Below, piece after piece: positions 21,345-33,880 of a stretch of DNA of 64,000 bases. This DNA comes from Panax quinquefolius (lineage: Eukaryota > Streptophyta > Magnoliopsida > Apiales > Araliaceae). Position 1 is the first letter of the stretch, and every line of letters starts with the position of its first letter. A program made the position numbers and the translations under genes. The DNA lies in assembly GCA_020205615.1 (NCBI GenBank), contig CM035165.1:33081544-33145543 (forward strand), in the 5' to 3' direction. Below the pieces are notes generated by a model. That model was not told the origin of the DNA and ran no database searches. It saw only the letters and a program-made list of their open reading frames with translations.

Positions 21345-21837
21345 ATAAATGTTATTATTATCGTGTTGACGGTTGTTGTCTTTTGGTTGAGCTGACTCAT
21401 AATCCTTCTCTAATAATTGAGTACTATTCACAATATCTGAATACAAACAAAGTTTATGAGAGATGAGGTGTTGACGAATTTCAGGTTTTAAACATCTCAG
21501 AAACATTCGCGTCATTCGCTCCTCATTATCCACGAAATGGGATGCAAACCGGGACAGCTCCGCAAACTTGACTTCGTATTGCGATACAGTCATATTGTTC
21601 TGTTCCAGTTTGATGAATTCCACCTCCTTCATGTGACGAATACTTTTTGGAAAGTACTTGTCGTTGAACAATTCTTGGAACTTCTCCCAAGACATCTTAA
21701 GTGCAAACAGATGAGTACATTTTACAGATTCCCACCAGTAATCTATCTCTCTGCGTAACATAAAGATAGCGAAGGGAATCTTTTGCTCTTCAGTGCATCC
21801 CAAAATATCAAATATCTTGGTAATCTGTTTAATTCAT
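21345..21837 (-). pseudogene. gag fragment of a Tekay-type chromovirus
   Basis: The minus-strand frame from about 21803 reads FAIFMLRREIDYWWESVK, then FNDKYFPKSIRHMKEVEFIK and ALKPEIRQ-type sequence (here LKPEIRQHL), the retrotransposon gag core shared with elements A and B. Both ends are truncated: there is no zinc knuckle, and the upstream side switches near 21838 to LTR-like DNA. It is not linked to a complete element. Confidence 0.8.
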
Positions 21838-22572
21838 GTCGCGTGCTACTGTGCAACCACGTGTATTACTGTTCTTTTATCGTCGATGTGACGCCCCAAA
21901 ATAGGTCCACACAACCCATTCTGAGTCGCCAAATATATGGTACAGAATTCAAATACAATCTCATTTATACAACTATTAATTATCTTGTAAAATACGACAA
22001 AACATAAGTTGTGCGTTTTAATATAAATATTGTCTCGTAAAAAATATTCAAACTCAAATAAAATTCTCATTACAATTATTGTCACACTATTTTATAAAAT
22101 AGTGAGGATTACCATCTTGGACCATTACTCCACTCTCCGACTAGTCTCAGCTACATTCTCGTCTCCTGAGAAGAACAATGGAACCAAAAGAAAAAAGGTG
22201 AGCTCAACTAGCGCAGTAAAGAATATTATGACTAAGATAATGTAGAATAAATTATCTTTAGTCCTCAACAAGGAAAAATCTGATAGAATACAATAGACAA
22301 CAAGTTTTAGATCAATACCTGCAGCGGAAACAGCAATCCATTAGAAGAGTCAAGTAGAGCATAATGTCTACTATCTTCTATGATTTAAAAGTTCATCATC
22401 AATATTTTATCTCTGTAACACCAATCAATAAATATTGTCAATCAACGAATTATATATCCACTACAGGCCAAATATAATCGTTTGTATCATCAGTGGTCAT
22501 GATCATGCCAAACACATGTCCATCTATGCACTACGGACCAAAGAGGACTTTCACCACAAACCTTATCTGTAA
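21838..22572 (-). repeat. LTR E1, first part (Tekay family)
   Basis: An LTR edge TGTGACGCCCCAAAATAGG begins at 21897. Before it, 21838-21896 is a short piece of another LTR copy (compare the GTGCTACTATGCAAC stretch near 57366). E1 is interrupted at 22573 by solo LTR E2 and resumes at 25077. Confidence 0.75.
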
Positions 22573-25071
22573 TGTGATGCCCCCAAAATAGGTATACATC
22601 AATCATTCTGAGTCGTCAAATACATGGTACAGAAACAAATACAACTTCAGTAATACAATTGTCGTGCAAAATACGACAACACATATTGTGAGTTTGAATA
22701 CAAATATTGTCTAATAGACAGTATACAAACTCAAAAGGAGTCCTCATTATAATTATTGATACACTATTTTACAAAATAGTGAGGACTGCTAAAACAACTA
22801 TTTTGAATCATCACTCCATATCCCGGCTAGTTCCTGCTAAATTCTCTCCTCCTAAGAAGAACAATGAAACAAAAAGGAAAAGTGTGAGCTCAACTAGTCC
22901 AGTAAAGAATATTATGACTAAGATAATATACAACAAATTATCATTAGTCTTCAACAAAGAAAAAGCTGATAAAATATAATACACAACAAGTTTTAGATCA
23001 ACAACTGCAGCGGGAACAACAATTCATTAGAAGAGTCAAGTAGAGAAAGAATTCTACTATCTTCTAGGATTTAAAAGTCCTTCATCAATATTTTATCCCT
23101 GTAACATCAATCAATATACATCTTAAATCAAATATTCATCTTTGCACTACAGGCCAAAGATATTCATTTGTATCACCAGTTGGTTATGTTCATCTCAACA
23201 CCTGTTCATCTTTGCACTACGGGCCAAAGATATTCATTAGGTAATCATTCATCTTTGCACTACAGACCAAAGATATTCATTAGGTAATCATTCATCTTTT
23301 GCACTACATGCCAAAAGATATTCAAGATATATCATTATTTAGGGTAGGGATGATGAAAATATCTTAAAAAAAACGAATCCAAAGGAGACAAAAGGACAAA
23401 TATTAGGGATTCGTATTACAGTTTATCCAAGTTCAATAATACTCCAAAATAACCAATTGTGAAGCAGAATTCAAAAATAAAGATCAAAACATGGATACAA
23501 TCAAAAATAGTAACCATAATAAACATCTTGGACAAAAAGGAGAAAATTTCAATTTTTGGTGAATAGTGCCGTATTCGTGAATAGTGACGTATACGTGAAT
23601 AGTGTCGTATACGTGAATAGTAACACCGATACAAAAAAGTAGAAATTCCACAATAAAATCCATACCAATATTTCGGTATAATGATATTGAAAGAATAATA
23701 TCATTAGAAAAAAAATAACATCCCTTACCTTAAAATATCAGTACTTCTGATCGGAATATCGGTATAAGGCTGAAGGAAACTTGCACTGATGAATAGCAAC
23801 TCACAAAGTATCTAAATACTCATAAAATACGCTCGATAATATAGAGAGAGAAAGAGAGAAAACTTGTTTCTGGTGTGATTTTCAATTCTAAATAAGCACC
23901 CTATTTATACGAAAATGCTTAGAACGCCATAGCAGACTAATCTGCTACCTGATGGCTTTACCTGCTACTATTTAAGTCCACCACTTTTGAAAATAAATTC
24001 CAGCACATTTCATTTCTCACCAACCAAAAGTGGGGCCCACTATATTTTTAATAAAAATATTTATTTTCGAAACTTAAATAATTCATAATAAATAGTCATG
24101 TCTATTCCATAGAAATTAAATTCTCTAAAACTTTATAAGTTTAAGTTTTTTCAAATTTCAAACAAAAAATGACCAAAATTCACATACTGGCGATTTTCGA
24201 CACTATTCCGATAAAATACTAATAAAACACCTCAGCATTTATTCCTTTATATATAACCACAATAAATATATCCATCATTTATATCCACATAAAATAAATA
24301 TTTCCTTATCATATAAATTATTAATTAATTATTCACAAATAATATTACAGAATCACAATTATGACAACCAAGTCGTTCCCAGAAAAGAGGGGGCTTTTCG
24401 ATAAAGATTTCTCCTTATTGGCGCGCAATTAGGTGACCAAACCCCTTTTCTAGACAGAACTTCCTTAGACATTGCCAATAATGCTATCTAAAAATATTAT
24501 TCAAATAATATGAATTATTGATCTGATAATGGAGATACTGTGCAGTGCCAATTATTGAAACAACAATAATATAAAATATCAACATAACAATTATTGAACC
24601 AATAAAATAAAATATTGAATAAAGAATTACTTGTAATAATTATTGAGTAGTGACTTCTTACGTAAGAATCAATAATTTCAAAATCTTCATGCAATACCGC
24701 ATGCTATCTTGTACAACCACGCCAGACATCGTTCTTTTATTTTAACCACCGGGTATTCCAACTATGTTAATGGTAACCATTACGTCGTTATTTATAAAAA
24801 CTCAAACTTGTCATTTTCTTCATCCGACAGTTATCCGTTATGGGGCCCACAAATGGCTGCGCCTTCGTACAAATATTTCCCGACAAAAAGAATATTCCAC
24901 GACCAAACGAATATTCCCCGACAAAATGAATACTTTATAACCACTTGCTTATTTTACAAAATTTGCACATTTCACCCATAACCAAAGTATTATATCAAAT
25001 TAATACTTTATTATTCAAAATAATAAATAGAGAAAATTTGATTTTATTCATTAAAAAGTTGGGGTCTTACA
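22573..25071 (-). mobile_element. solo LTR E2 (Tekay family), about 2.5 kb, nested in E1
   Basis: Runs from TGTGATGCCCCCAAAATAGG to GGGGTCTTACA and is flanked by a perfect 5-bp target duplication TGTAA (22568-22572 and 25072-25076). No internal region remains, so this is an LTR-LTR recombination product. A TATA box for the minus strand lies at 23901-23910. Confidence 0.9.
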
Positions 25072-25076
25072 TGTAA

Positions 25077-25192
25077 CATTAAATGTTATAATTATATCAA
25101 TACACAATTTTTGGTCATAATCATATCAATCAACAGTCCATCTTTGCATTACGGCCCAAAGATGACTTTCAACACAATATAAATATGAGGAT
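25077..25192 (-). repeat. LTR E1, continuation
   Basis: E1-type LTR sequence resumes after E2, including a TTGCATTACGGCCCAAAG motif, and is cut at 25193 by the start of E3. Confidence 0.75.
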
Positions 25193-26925
25193 TGTGACGC
25201 CCCCAAAATAGTTATACACAACCCATTCTGAGTCGCCAAATACATGGTACAGAATTCAAATACAAACTTATTATACAATTATCGTGTAAAATATGATAAA
25301 ACATAAGCTGAGAGTTTTAACACGAATATTGTCTCGTACACAATATTCAAACTCAAATGGAGTCCTCATTACAATTATTATCACATAATTTTATAAAATA
25401 GTGAGGACTACTACAGCCACCATCTCGGACCGTCACTCCATTCTCCAACTAGTCCCAGCTATGTTCTCATTTCCTGAAGAGAATAATGAAAGCAAAGGGT
25501 GAGCTAAACTAGCCCAGTAAAGAATATTATGACTAAGATAATGCAGAATAAATTATCGTTAGCCTTCAACAGTGTAAAACTGATAGAATACACTAGACAA
25601 AAAGTTTAACTGCAATGGAACAAGCAATCCATTAGAAGAGTCAAGTAGAGCATGATATCTACTATCTCTTATGATTTAAAAGTTCATCATCAATATTTTA
25701 TCGATGTAACACAGCTCAATAAATAATCCACATCATCGAATTATCCATGCACTACGGGCCAAGGATATTCGTTAGTATCACATCCACGAATTATCCATGC
25801 ACTACGGGCCAAGGATATTCGTTATTATCACCAATAGTCATGATCATGTCAACAATTGTTCATCAATGCACTACGGTCCAATGATGACTTTTACCACATC
25901 ATTTGTAACATTACAGGTCATGATTATACCGATATATAATTTCTGGTCATAATCATACCAATCAATAGTCTATCTATGCACTACGGGCCAATGAGGATTT
26001 TTATCACATTATTTGTAACATTACATGTCATGATTATACCGAAACATAATTCCTGGTCATAATCATACCAATCAATATTTCATCTATGCACTACGGGTCA
26101 AAGATGACTTTCATCACAATTTAAGCATGAGGATGATGACAATGATATAAGAATTCAATTAAGTGAAAGCAAGGATAAATTTTAAAGATTTATAATTCAA
26201 TTTATCCGGAGTTCAAGAATGTTCAAATTATCAACATGATAACTTCTTTGTGGAGTAAAATTCAAGAATAATATTCATGTATCAAAAATAATTTGGACAG
26301 AGTAGAAATCAATTTTTTCATGAATAGTACTTCATGAATAGTACTCCGGCATGAAAAGATTAAAACTCAACAAGAATGTTCAGAAAAATATTTTCGTAAA
26401 AAGATACTCGATGAAGCGTAAATTTCAAGGATATTCTACTAATTTCAAGGAGTATAGAAGCAATACTTATCAACATAAGTGTAGAATTAGGAATATGAAA
26501 CGAAATAATATTACTTACATACTACAGAGTATGGAAGAAAATATTATTTCTTACGAATATTGAACAAAAATAATATCTCTTACCATAAAAGGAGAGTATT
26601 TCTGACTGGTATAGGGAAAATATTCTTGAAAAAAACTTGCATTATTTGCAACACTCAAAATTTTCTTAAACTCAAAAGAAATACGCTCAATATTATAGAA
26701 GAAGGATTCTCTGATTCTGATGTGATTTTCATTTCTAAATTAAGCATCCTATTTATAGGAGAATGGCATGATACTATTTAGGAAATAATCATGGATCGCA
26801 TAAAGTAGGGAAATTCACGAGCCAGCGTCTTAGCCGAATTCACGTAAAAAAAATTTATTTTACTATGCTGCACTATGCATAAAATAAAATATAATATATT
26901 TCATTTTATATAAAAAAAACAAAAC

Positions 26926-26963
<38 letters not shown>

Positions 26964-27415
26964 CCCACGACATATATATATATATATATATATATAAGTA
27001 ATAAGAAAAATTGAGATAACTTTCTACGTGATTTTGAAAAATGAAAAAGTGGGGTCCATATAATAAGCCAAATTTATAATAAATACTTCATAAAAAATCC
27101 CTCTATTTATCTCAATTTACTTGGCTTCACTAAACACATTTTTAATAATATTTATTCATCATTAATATTATAACTCACAATATTAACAATCAGGTCATTT
27201 CCAAGAAAAATGGGGCTTTCCGATAAGAACTTCTCCTTATTGGCGCGCAATTAGGTGACCAAACCCCTTTTCTCGACAGAACTTTCTAGACATTATCAAT
27301 AATACAAATAATAATATGAATAACTTTATCGTCTCAATTATTAATTTAATAATATAAAATATTGTGCAGATGATACTGTGACAATAATTGAATCAATAAC
27401 ATGAGATACTATGCA
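25193..27415 (-). repeat. truncated LTR E3 (Tekay family)
   Basis: Starts TGTGACGCCCCCAAAATAG and is collinear with the other LTRs until about 27415, where it jumps to the beginning of another copy (CCATTCTGAGTCGCC); roughly the last 450 bp are missing. TATA box on the minus strand at 26749-26758. It contains an internal TA-rich microsatellite (26933-26996). Confidence 0.85.
26933..26996. repeat. (TA)n microsatellite pair inside LTR E3
   Basis: Two TA runs separated by a short TTCACCCACGACA spacer. Not present at this position in the other LTR copies I compared. Confidence 0.9.
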
Positions 27416-28013
27416 GCCATTCTGAGTCGCCAAATACATGGTACAGAATTCAAATACAAACTTATTATACAATTGTCGTGTAAAATACGACAAAATATAA
27501 GCTGAGAGTTTTGACACGAATATTGTCTCGTAAACAATATCCAAACTTAAATGGAGTCCTCATTATAATTATTATCACACTATTTTATAAAATAGTGAGG
27601 ACTACTACAACCACCATCTCGGACTGTCACTCCATTCCCCGACTAGTCCCAGCTATTTTCTCATTTCCTAAAGAGAACAATGAAAGCAAAGGGTGAGCTA
27701 AACTAGCCCAGTAAAGAATATTATGACTAAGATAATGCAGAATAAATTATCGTTAGCCTTCAACAGTGTAAAACTAATAGAATACAATAGACAACAAGTT
27801 TAACTGTAGTGGAACAAGCAATCCATTAGAAGAGTCAACTAGAGCATGATATCTACTATCTTCTATGATTTAAAAACTCATCATCAATATTTTATCGTTG
27901 TAACACAGCTCAATAAATAGTCCACATCATCGAATTATCCATGCACTATGGGCCAAGGATATTCGTTAGTATCACATCCATGAATTATTCATGCACTACG
28001 GGCCAAGGATATT
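27416..28013 (-). repeat. LTR fragment (Tekay family)
   Basis: It lacks the first 30 or so LTR bases and stops at 28013, where an LTR in the opposite orientation begins. A hybrid junction rather than a clean insertion. Confidence 0.8.
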
Positions 28014-29319
28014 TGTAAGACCCCAACTTTTATGAATAAAGATTAATTTTTTCTCGAAATATATTTTTGAATATTATGGTGTAGATTTGATATAATGTTA
28101 TAGTTGTGGGTATTATTTACAAATTTTGTAAAGTAAGCAAGTGGTTATATAATATTCGATTGGTCGGGAAATATTCGTTTTAACATAAAATATTCGTACG
28201 ACGACACAATTATTGGTGGACCCCACAACAAAAGTATTGTCGTAGTTAGAAAACGACAGAATTATCTTTTTTAAAAATAACGGCGAAAGTTTTACCGTTA
28301 AACTGTTGAACTACTACCCGCGGTAAAAAATGTACAAGATGTCTGGCATGGTTGCATAGTAGCACACGGTATTGATTATTGATGCTTACGTGAGAAGTCA
28401 CTCAGTTATACTCAATTATTGCTATAGGAATTGCTGCATAATATCTTTCATATTATTGATTTAATTATTGTCACAGTATCATCCGCATAATATTTTATAT
28501 TATTAAATCAATAATTGAGACGACAAAGTTATTCATATTATTATTTGCAATATTGATAATGTCTGAAGTTCACATCGATATGAGAGGTTTGGTCACCTAA
28601 TTGCGGCAAGTCAATAAGGAGAAATCCTTATCTGAAAGCCCTTCTTTCCTGAAAGCGACACTTGGTTGTTAAATATTGTGAGTTATAATATTAATAATGA
28701 ATAAGTTCGTGTTGATTAAAGATGAAATTGATAGCTCCATTGTGTTGGGATTATTAGTGTTAGTAGAAATCGACATCTATTTCGATAATAATGGATGTCT
28801 AGAGGTTATATTGATCAATCGGATAATTAATCGGATAAATAAGCAATTAATTTCTATTAATTTACATGATTATAACTATGTGTTCACATGTGTATACTAT
28901 TGATTCACATTCATGTACTATTAGGGGAGGTGGTGCAAGATTGATAATACTTGCATGACTAAATTAAAAATGGAGGTATAGATGAAGGTACTATACTATA
29001 AATATTTTTTTCACATGATTGTACTATTGATTCACATGATTGTACTATTGATTCACAAGATGTACTATTAGGGAAGGTGGTGCAAGTTTGATAATACTTG
29101 CAGGACTAAATTAAAAATGAAAAAAAATATGAAGGTATTATACTGTAATATTTTGAAACCCAAAACGTGCAATTATCGAAACTATATTTTTCTATAAATA
29201 GAAACTCATTCTTCTTTTATTCTCACCAATTCACTAATACTCACAAGAGCAATTATAGAGAGGAGCTATAGAGAGAAAGAAGAAGAGTATTCTGCTACTT
29301 CACTATTGTAGTATCCTGC
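28014..29319 (+). repeat. LTR G1 (Tekay family, + orientation), U3 portion only
   Basis: Begins TGTAAGACCCCAAC and runs through U3, including the GGTTTGGTCACCTAATTGCG block and a TATA box at 29192-29201. It ends about 120 bp after the TATA box, where LTR G2 starts. The R/U5 half is missing. Confidence 0.85.
29192..29201 (+). promoter_or_regulatory. LTR G1 TATA box
   Basis: CTATAAATAG, the core promoter motif repeated at the same place in all Tekay LTRs here. Confidence 0.75.
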
Positions 29320-30466
29320 TGTAAGACCCCAACTTTTGTGAATAAAGATTAATTTTTTTCGAAATATATTTTTGAATATTATGGTGTGGATTTGATATAA
29401 TGTTATAGTTGTGGGTATTATTTATAAATTTTGTAAAGTAAACAAGTGGTTATATAATATTCGATTGGTCGGGGAATATTCGTTTTTTAGGGGAATATTA
29501 AATGCACGACTAAGACAATCATTGGTGGACCCCACAACGAAAGTATTGTCATAGTTAGAAAACGACAGAATTATCTTTTATAAAAATAACGACGAAAGTT
29601 TTACCGTTAAACTGTTAAACTACCCGGTGATAAAAGTACAGTAATACGCGTGGTTGCATAGTAGCATACGGTATTGATTATTGATGCTTACGTGAGAAGT
29701 CACTCAGTTATACTCAATTATTGCTACAGTAATTGCCGCATAATATCTTTCATATTATTGATTCAATAATTGTCACAGTATCATCTGCATATTATTTTAT
29801 ATTATTAAATCAATAATTGAGACGATAAAGTTATTCATATTATTATTTGTAATATTGACAATGACTAGAAGTTCTGTCAATGAGAGGTTTGGTCACCTAA
29901 TTGCGCGCCAATAAGGAGAAATCCTTATCGGAAAGCCCCTTTTTTCTTGGGAACGACCTAGTTGTTAAATATTATGAGTTATAATATTAATAATAAATAA
30001 GTTCATGTTGATTAAAGATGAAATTGATAGCTCCATTGTGTTGACATTATTAGTGTTAGTAGAAATTGACATCTATTTCGATAATAATGGATGTTTGGAG
30101 GTTATATTGACCAATCAGGTAATTAATCGAATAAATGAGCAATTAATTGCTATTAATTCACATGCTTATAACTATTTGTTCACATGTGTGTACTATTGAT
30201 TCACATGCATGTACTATTAGGGGAGATGGTGCAAGATTGATATTACTTGCATGACTAAATTAAAAATAGAGGTATAGTTGAAGGTACTGTATTGTAACTA
30301 TTTTTTTCACATGATTGAACTATTGATTCACAAGATGTACTATTAGGGGAGGTAGTGCAAGTTTGATAATACTTGCAGGACTAAATTAAAAATGAAGAAA
30401 AAGATGAATGTATTATAATGTATTATTTCGAGCCCTAAAACGTGCAATTATCGAAACTATATTTTC

Positions 30467-30476
30467 CTATAAATAG
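30467..30476 (+). promoter_or_regulatory. LTR G2 TATA box
   Basis: CTATAAATAG, with a CTCACCAATTCAC stretch some 25 bases downstream that is also conserved in G1. Confidence 0.75.
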
Positions 30477-30842
30477 AAGTTCATTCTTCTTTCATTCTCA
30501 CCAATTCACTAAGACTCACAAGAGCATTTATAAAGAGAGAAGCTTTAGAGAGAAAATAGAAGAGAAGTCTGCTACCTCACTATTCCAGTATCCAGTCTTT
30601 TTCTAAGGTAAGGGATATTATTTTGTTCAGTATTTATAGAAATAATATTTTCTTCCATACTCTGTAGTATGTGAGTAATATTATTTCGTCTCGTATTCCT
30701 GATTATACCATCATTCGGTTAAAGTATTGCTTCTATATTCCGTGAAATTAGTATAATATCCTTGAAATTTGCGTTTTGTCTAGTATCGCTTTACAATGAT
30801 ATTTTTTGCACATTCTTGTTAAATTTTAAGTTTTTCATACCG

Positions 30843-30995
30843 GAGTACTGTCCATGAGTACTATTCATTTATACGGTACTATTCACAAAAGTTCTATTCA
30901 CGAGTACTATTCACAAAATACTATTCACGGAGTACTATTCTCGAAGTACTATTCATGTGGTACTATTCACTCGGGTACTATTCACCCGAAGTACT
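30843..30995 (+). repeat. GTACTATTCAC short repeat cluster in LTR G2
   Basis: About nine variants of GTACTATTCAC spaced 13-20 bp, separated by variable 5-8 base spacers. The reverse form (GTGAATAGTAC/GTGAATAGTAACTC) occurs in the minus-strand LTRs, for example 34815-34975, 38795-38850, 42880-42960 and 49640-49730. Confidence 0.85.
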
Positions 30996-32251
30996 ATTCA
31001 TAACAAAAATTGATTTCTTTTCGGTCCAAATCATTTTTGATACATTATCATTCTTGAATTTTACTCCACAAAGCAGTATCATGTTGACAATTTGGATAAT
31101 ATTGACTTCTGGATAAATTAAATTATAAATAAAAATTTATCCTTGAACTTGTTTTATTGAATTCTTATATCATTGTCATCATCCTCATGTTTATATTATG
31201 AATATAGTACTATTCATACATATAGTACTATTAATACATACGGTACTATTCACTCGGGTACTATTCACCCGGAGAATTATTCAGGGCAAAAATTAATTTC
31301 TTTTCTGTCCAAATTATTTTTGATAAATGAATATTATTCTTGAATTTTACTCCACATAGCAGTTATCATGTTGACAATTTGAACATTCTTGAACTCTAAA
31401 TAAATTGAATTATAAATCTTTACAATTTATCATTGCTTTCACTTAATTGAATTTTTATATCATTGTCATCATCTTCATGCTTAAATTGTGATGAAAGTCA
31501 TCTTTGGCCCGTAGTGTATAGATGAAATATTGATTGGTATGATTATGACCAGGAATTATGTTTCGGTATAATCATGACATGTAATGTTACAAATGATGTG
31601 GTAAAAGTCATCATTGGCCCGTAGTGCAGTAATGTACAGTTGTTGGCATGATCATGACCATTGGTGGTAATAACGAATATCATTGGCCTGTAGTGCATGG
31701 ATAATTCGATGATGTGAATTTTTTATTGAGCTGTGTTACAACGATAAAATATAGATGATGAAATTTTAAATCATAGAAGATAGTAGATATCATGCTCTAC
31801 TTGACTCTTCTAATGGATTGTTTGTTTCGCTGCAGTTAAACTTGTTGTTTATTGTATTCTATCAGTTTTACACTGTTGAAGACTAACAATAATTTATTCT
31901 GCATTATCTTAGTCATAATATTCTTTACTGGGCTAATTGAGCTCACCCTTTGCTTTCATTGTTATCTTCAGGAAATGAGAATATAGCTGGGACTAGTCGG
32001 GGAATGGAGTGATGGTCCAAGATAGTGGTTGTAGTAGTCATCATTATTCTATGAAATAGTGTGATAATAAATGTAATGAGAACTTCATTTGAGTTTGAAT
32101 ATTGTTACGAGACAATATTCGTGTTAAAACACCCAGTTACGTTTTGTCGTATTTTACACGACAGTTGTATAATTAAGTTTGTATTTGAATTATGTACCAT
32201 GTATTTGGTGACTCAAAATGGGTTGTGTATACCTATTTTGGAGGCGTCACA

Positions 32252-32375
32252 ATGTGTGTATATGTCAGCATTATGTAACCTTTTTTATGTGATAGAATTA
32301 TTATTTTATCTACCCTTCATCATTCAATACCTCGTTTAATTTCAAACAAAACAAACTCCAATTTCCCAATGCTAT
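32252..32375. other. unassigned sequence between LTR G2 and a MITE
   Basis: AT-rich, no ORF or repeat recognised; probably original host DNA. Confidence 0.4.
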
Positions 32376-32578
32376 GTTTGTTTGTAAGGATTATACTTGG
32401 GATATGACTATTAATCCAAGTGTCTTGTTTGTTTTCAAATTTAAACTTGAGACTATTAGTCTAAGGATTATAAAATGACTTAATAGTCGTTAGATTATAG
32501 TTATAATCCCGATATTATAATTTTATGATTAATTATCCCATAAATTATAATTCGTGAATTATAATACTCGCAAACAAA
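32376..32578. mobile_element. Tourist-like (PIF/Harbinger) MITE, 203 bp
   Basis: Terminal inverted repeats TTTGTTTGTAAGGATTATA (left) and TTTGTTTGCGAGTATTATA (right, reverse complemented) are flanked by TAT on both sides (32373-32375, 32579-32581). The 3-bp target duplication and the TTTGTTTG terminus point to the Tourist group. Confidence 0.75.
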
Positions 32579-32993
32579 TATGGCTCAAATTCCCAAATTC
32601 TTACACTTAACATCAACCCTTCCCCCACTCTTTGACACGTGTCATCGTAATGATTCTCCAAGTGCATTCTTGCTTTGTGTTCGTTTGTGGTCTCCATTTG
32701 GTTCCTTTAAATTCCAACAAGTTGAAAGTGGGGGTGCTTGCTACTTACAAAAACAAACGTCATGCATTCATTCCATGGTTATTAAAAGAGAAAGAAATTT
32801 TGATATTTTTATATCATCATTCTTACATGAATAATGAGTAGATCTCACTTTTATATAAAAAAAAATTCATATCTAAATTTACAAATATTATTTTTACATA
32901 CAAAAATATCAATTTCCTTATTAAAATTCAGATCCTTACGATTACATAGAATCACGATCTTATGAGATGAAAAAGTTCGAATCTAAAAATATA
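32579..32993. other. probable host intergenic DNA
   Basis: Less AT-rich than its surroundings. It includes a perfect palindromic G-box, GACACGTGTC, near 32634-32643. The open frames across it (32580-32841) show no domain or codon bias I recognise. Confidence 0.4.
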
Positions 32994-33270
32994 CTCTCTC
33001 CGTTTTTAAAAGATTGTTGTTTTAAAAGAAAAAATTTATTTCAATTTATTTGTCGTTTACAAATTTCTAAGAGAATAAATTATTTACTTTCCTATATCAC
33101 TCCTACCTTCTCTTATTGTCCCAATAAATTTTCTCTCTTGTATCAATAGTTTTCAAGTTCCCATAAAAGGGTAGTGGTGGAATTTTAAATAAATTTTAAT
33201 TGTTAAATGATAGTATTAAATCCATATACAAAAACTTTAAACGACAATTTTTTAAGAACAGATGTAGTAG
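32994..33270. mobile_element. Stowaway-like MITE, 277 bp
   Basis: TA flanks (32992-32993, 33271-33272) with degenerate inverted repeats: left CTCTCTCCGTTTTTAAAAG; right, reverse complemented, CTACTACATCTGTTCTTAAA. Both continue into ATTGT(T/C)GTTT. Confidence 0.65.
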
Positions 33271-33630
33271 TAAACGATGTGAAAAGTTTCAGTTTAATTT
33301 TCTCTAACAATTTAAAAATAAGATGATACATGTATAAAATATCATTATGGTAAGTGTTATTTATTAGAACTATATTTTTATATTAAAATAATTTATATTT
33401 CTTTTTTATAAAATCTTCTGATTTTACGATCCGATCAAGTGCACTTCAAAATAATTTTACATGGGATCCCAATTTCAAGAACTTTATTATCATCATCTTA
33501 ATCTAATGATTAAAATTAAAATTTTATTAATTTTAAATTAATTTTTATTTGTATAAATTTAATTTTAATATAATTTATACTTAATTATATTATAGTCCCC
33601 AATGTGAGAATTTAAAAAATATCATGATCT
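33271..33630. other. AT-rich sequence, nothing recognised
   Basis: No ORF, LTR or terminal repeat identified. The junction with element H leader sequence lies near 33600-33640. Confidence 0.4.
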
Positions 33631-33695
33631 TGGTTGGTGATTAAATGTGTCTCCACAGTCTCATTCACTCCATTGTTAATATTTTCAGCTGTCAT
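33631..33695 (-). pseudogene. first codons of gag, element H (Tekay family)
   Basis: On the minus strand the ATG at 33695 begins MTAENINNGVNETVE, similar to the gag start of element A (MASENVENINGAQETVE at 63629). Only about 20 codons remain before unrelated sequence. Confidence 0.65.
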
Positions 33696-33866
33696 TCTCA
33701 AATACTTCCATAAACAAGGATTAATTAAAGAAATTGACATACCACATAATATCCCTATATTATAACCGACCAACAAATAAGCTTGTAGGACACACTAGCG
33801 AAGAATTTACTCGTCTCTCCTCTCCTAGTTCTATTCCCTGATCTCCTCCAGATACCATATCCCTAA

Positions 33867-33878
33867 ACTCTGATACCA
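33867..33878 (-). other. primer-binding site, element H
   Basis: The minus strand reads TGGTATCAGAGT, eleven of twelve bases of the plant initiator-Met tRNA PBS (TGGTATCAGAGC), two bases inside the LTR. Confidence 0.85.
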
Positions 33879-33880
33879 AA

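Larger units (their letters stand above)
29320..32251 (+). repeat. LTR G2 (Tekay family, + orientation), complete, 2.93 kb
   Basis: Runs from TGTAAGACCCCAAC to TTGGAGGCGTCACA. It abuts G1 directly and has no matching target duplication (CCTGC left, ATGTG right), so it reached its place by recombination or deletion rather than by a clean insertion. It has a TATA box at 30467-30476, a TACTATTCAC repeat cluster at 30843-30995 and GCCCGTAGTGC stem-loop motifs at 31500-31710. Confidence 0.88.

Noticed and set aside
23416..23634. Minus-strand ORF with repeated Tyr-Ser-Arg-Ile-Arg-His
   Set aside because: Product of the GTGAATAGTG/TCGTATACG short repeats in LTR E2, not a protein.
28697..30199. Similar 64-68 codon ORFs in LTRs G1 and G2 (28697-28903 and 30005-30199)
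   Set aside because: The two LTRs are simply closely related. The corresponding stretch of LTR A has an in-frame stop, so there is no sign of coding constraint.
32580..32841. Possible small host gene (two overlapping + strand frames)
   Set aside because: No recognisable domain, no splice or promoter support, and composition close to intergenic; kept only as an intergenic note.
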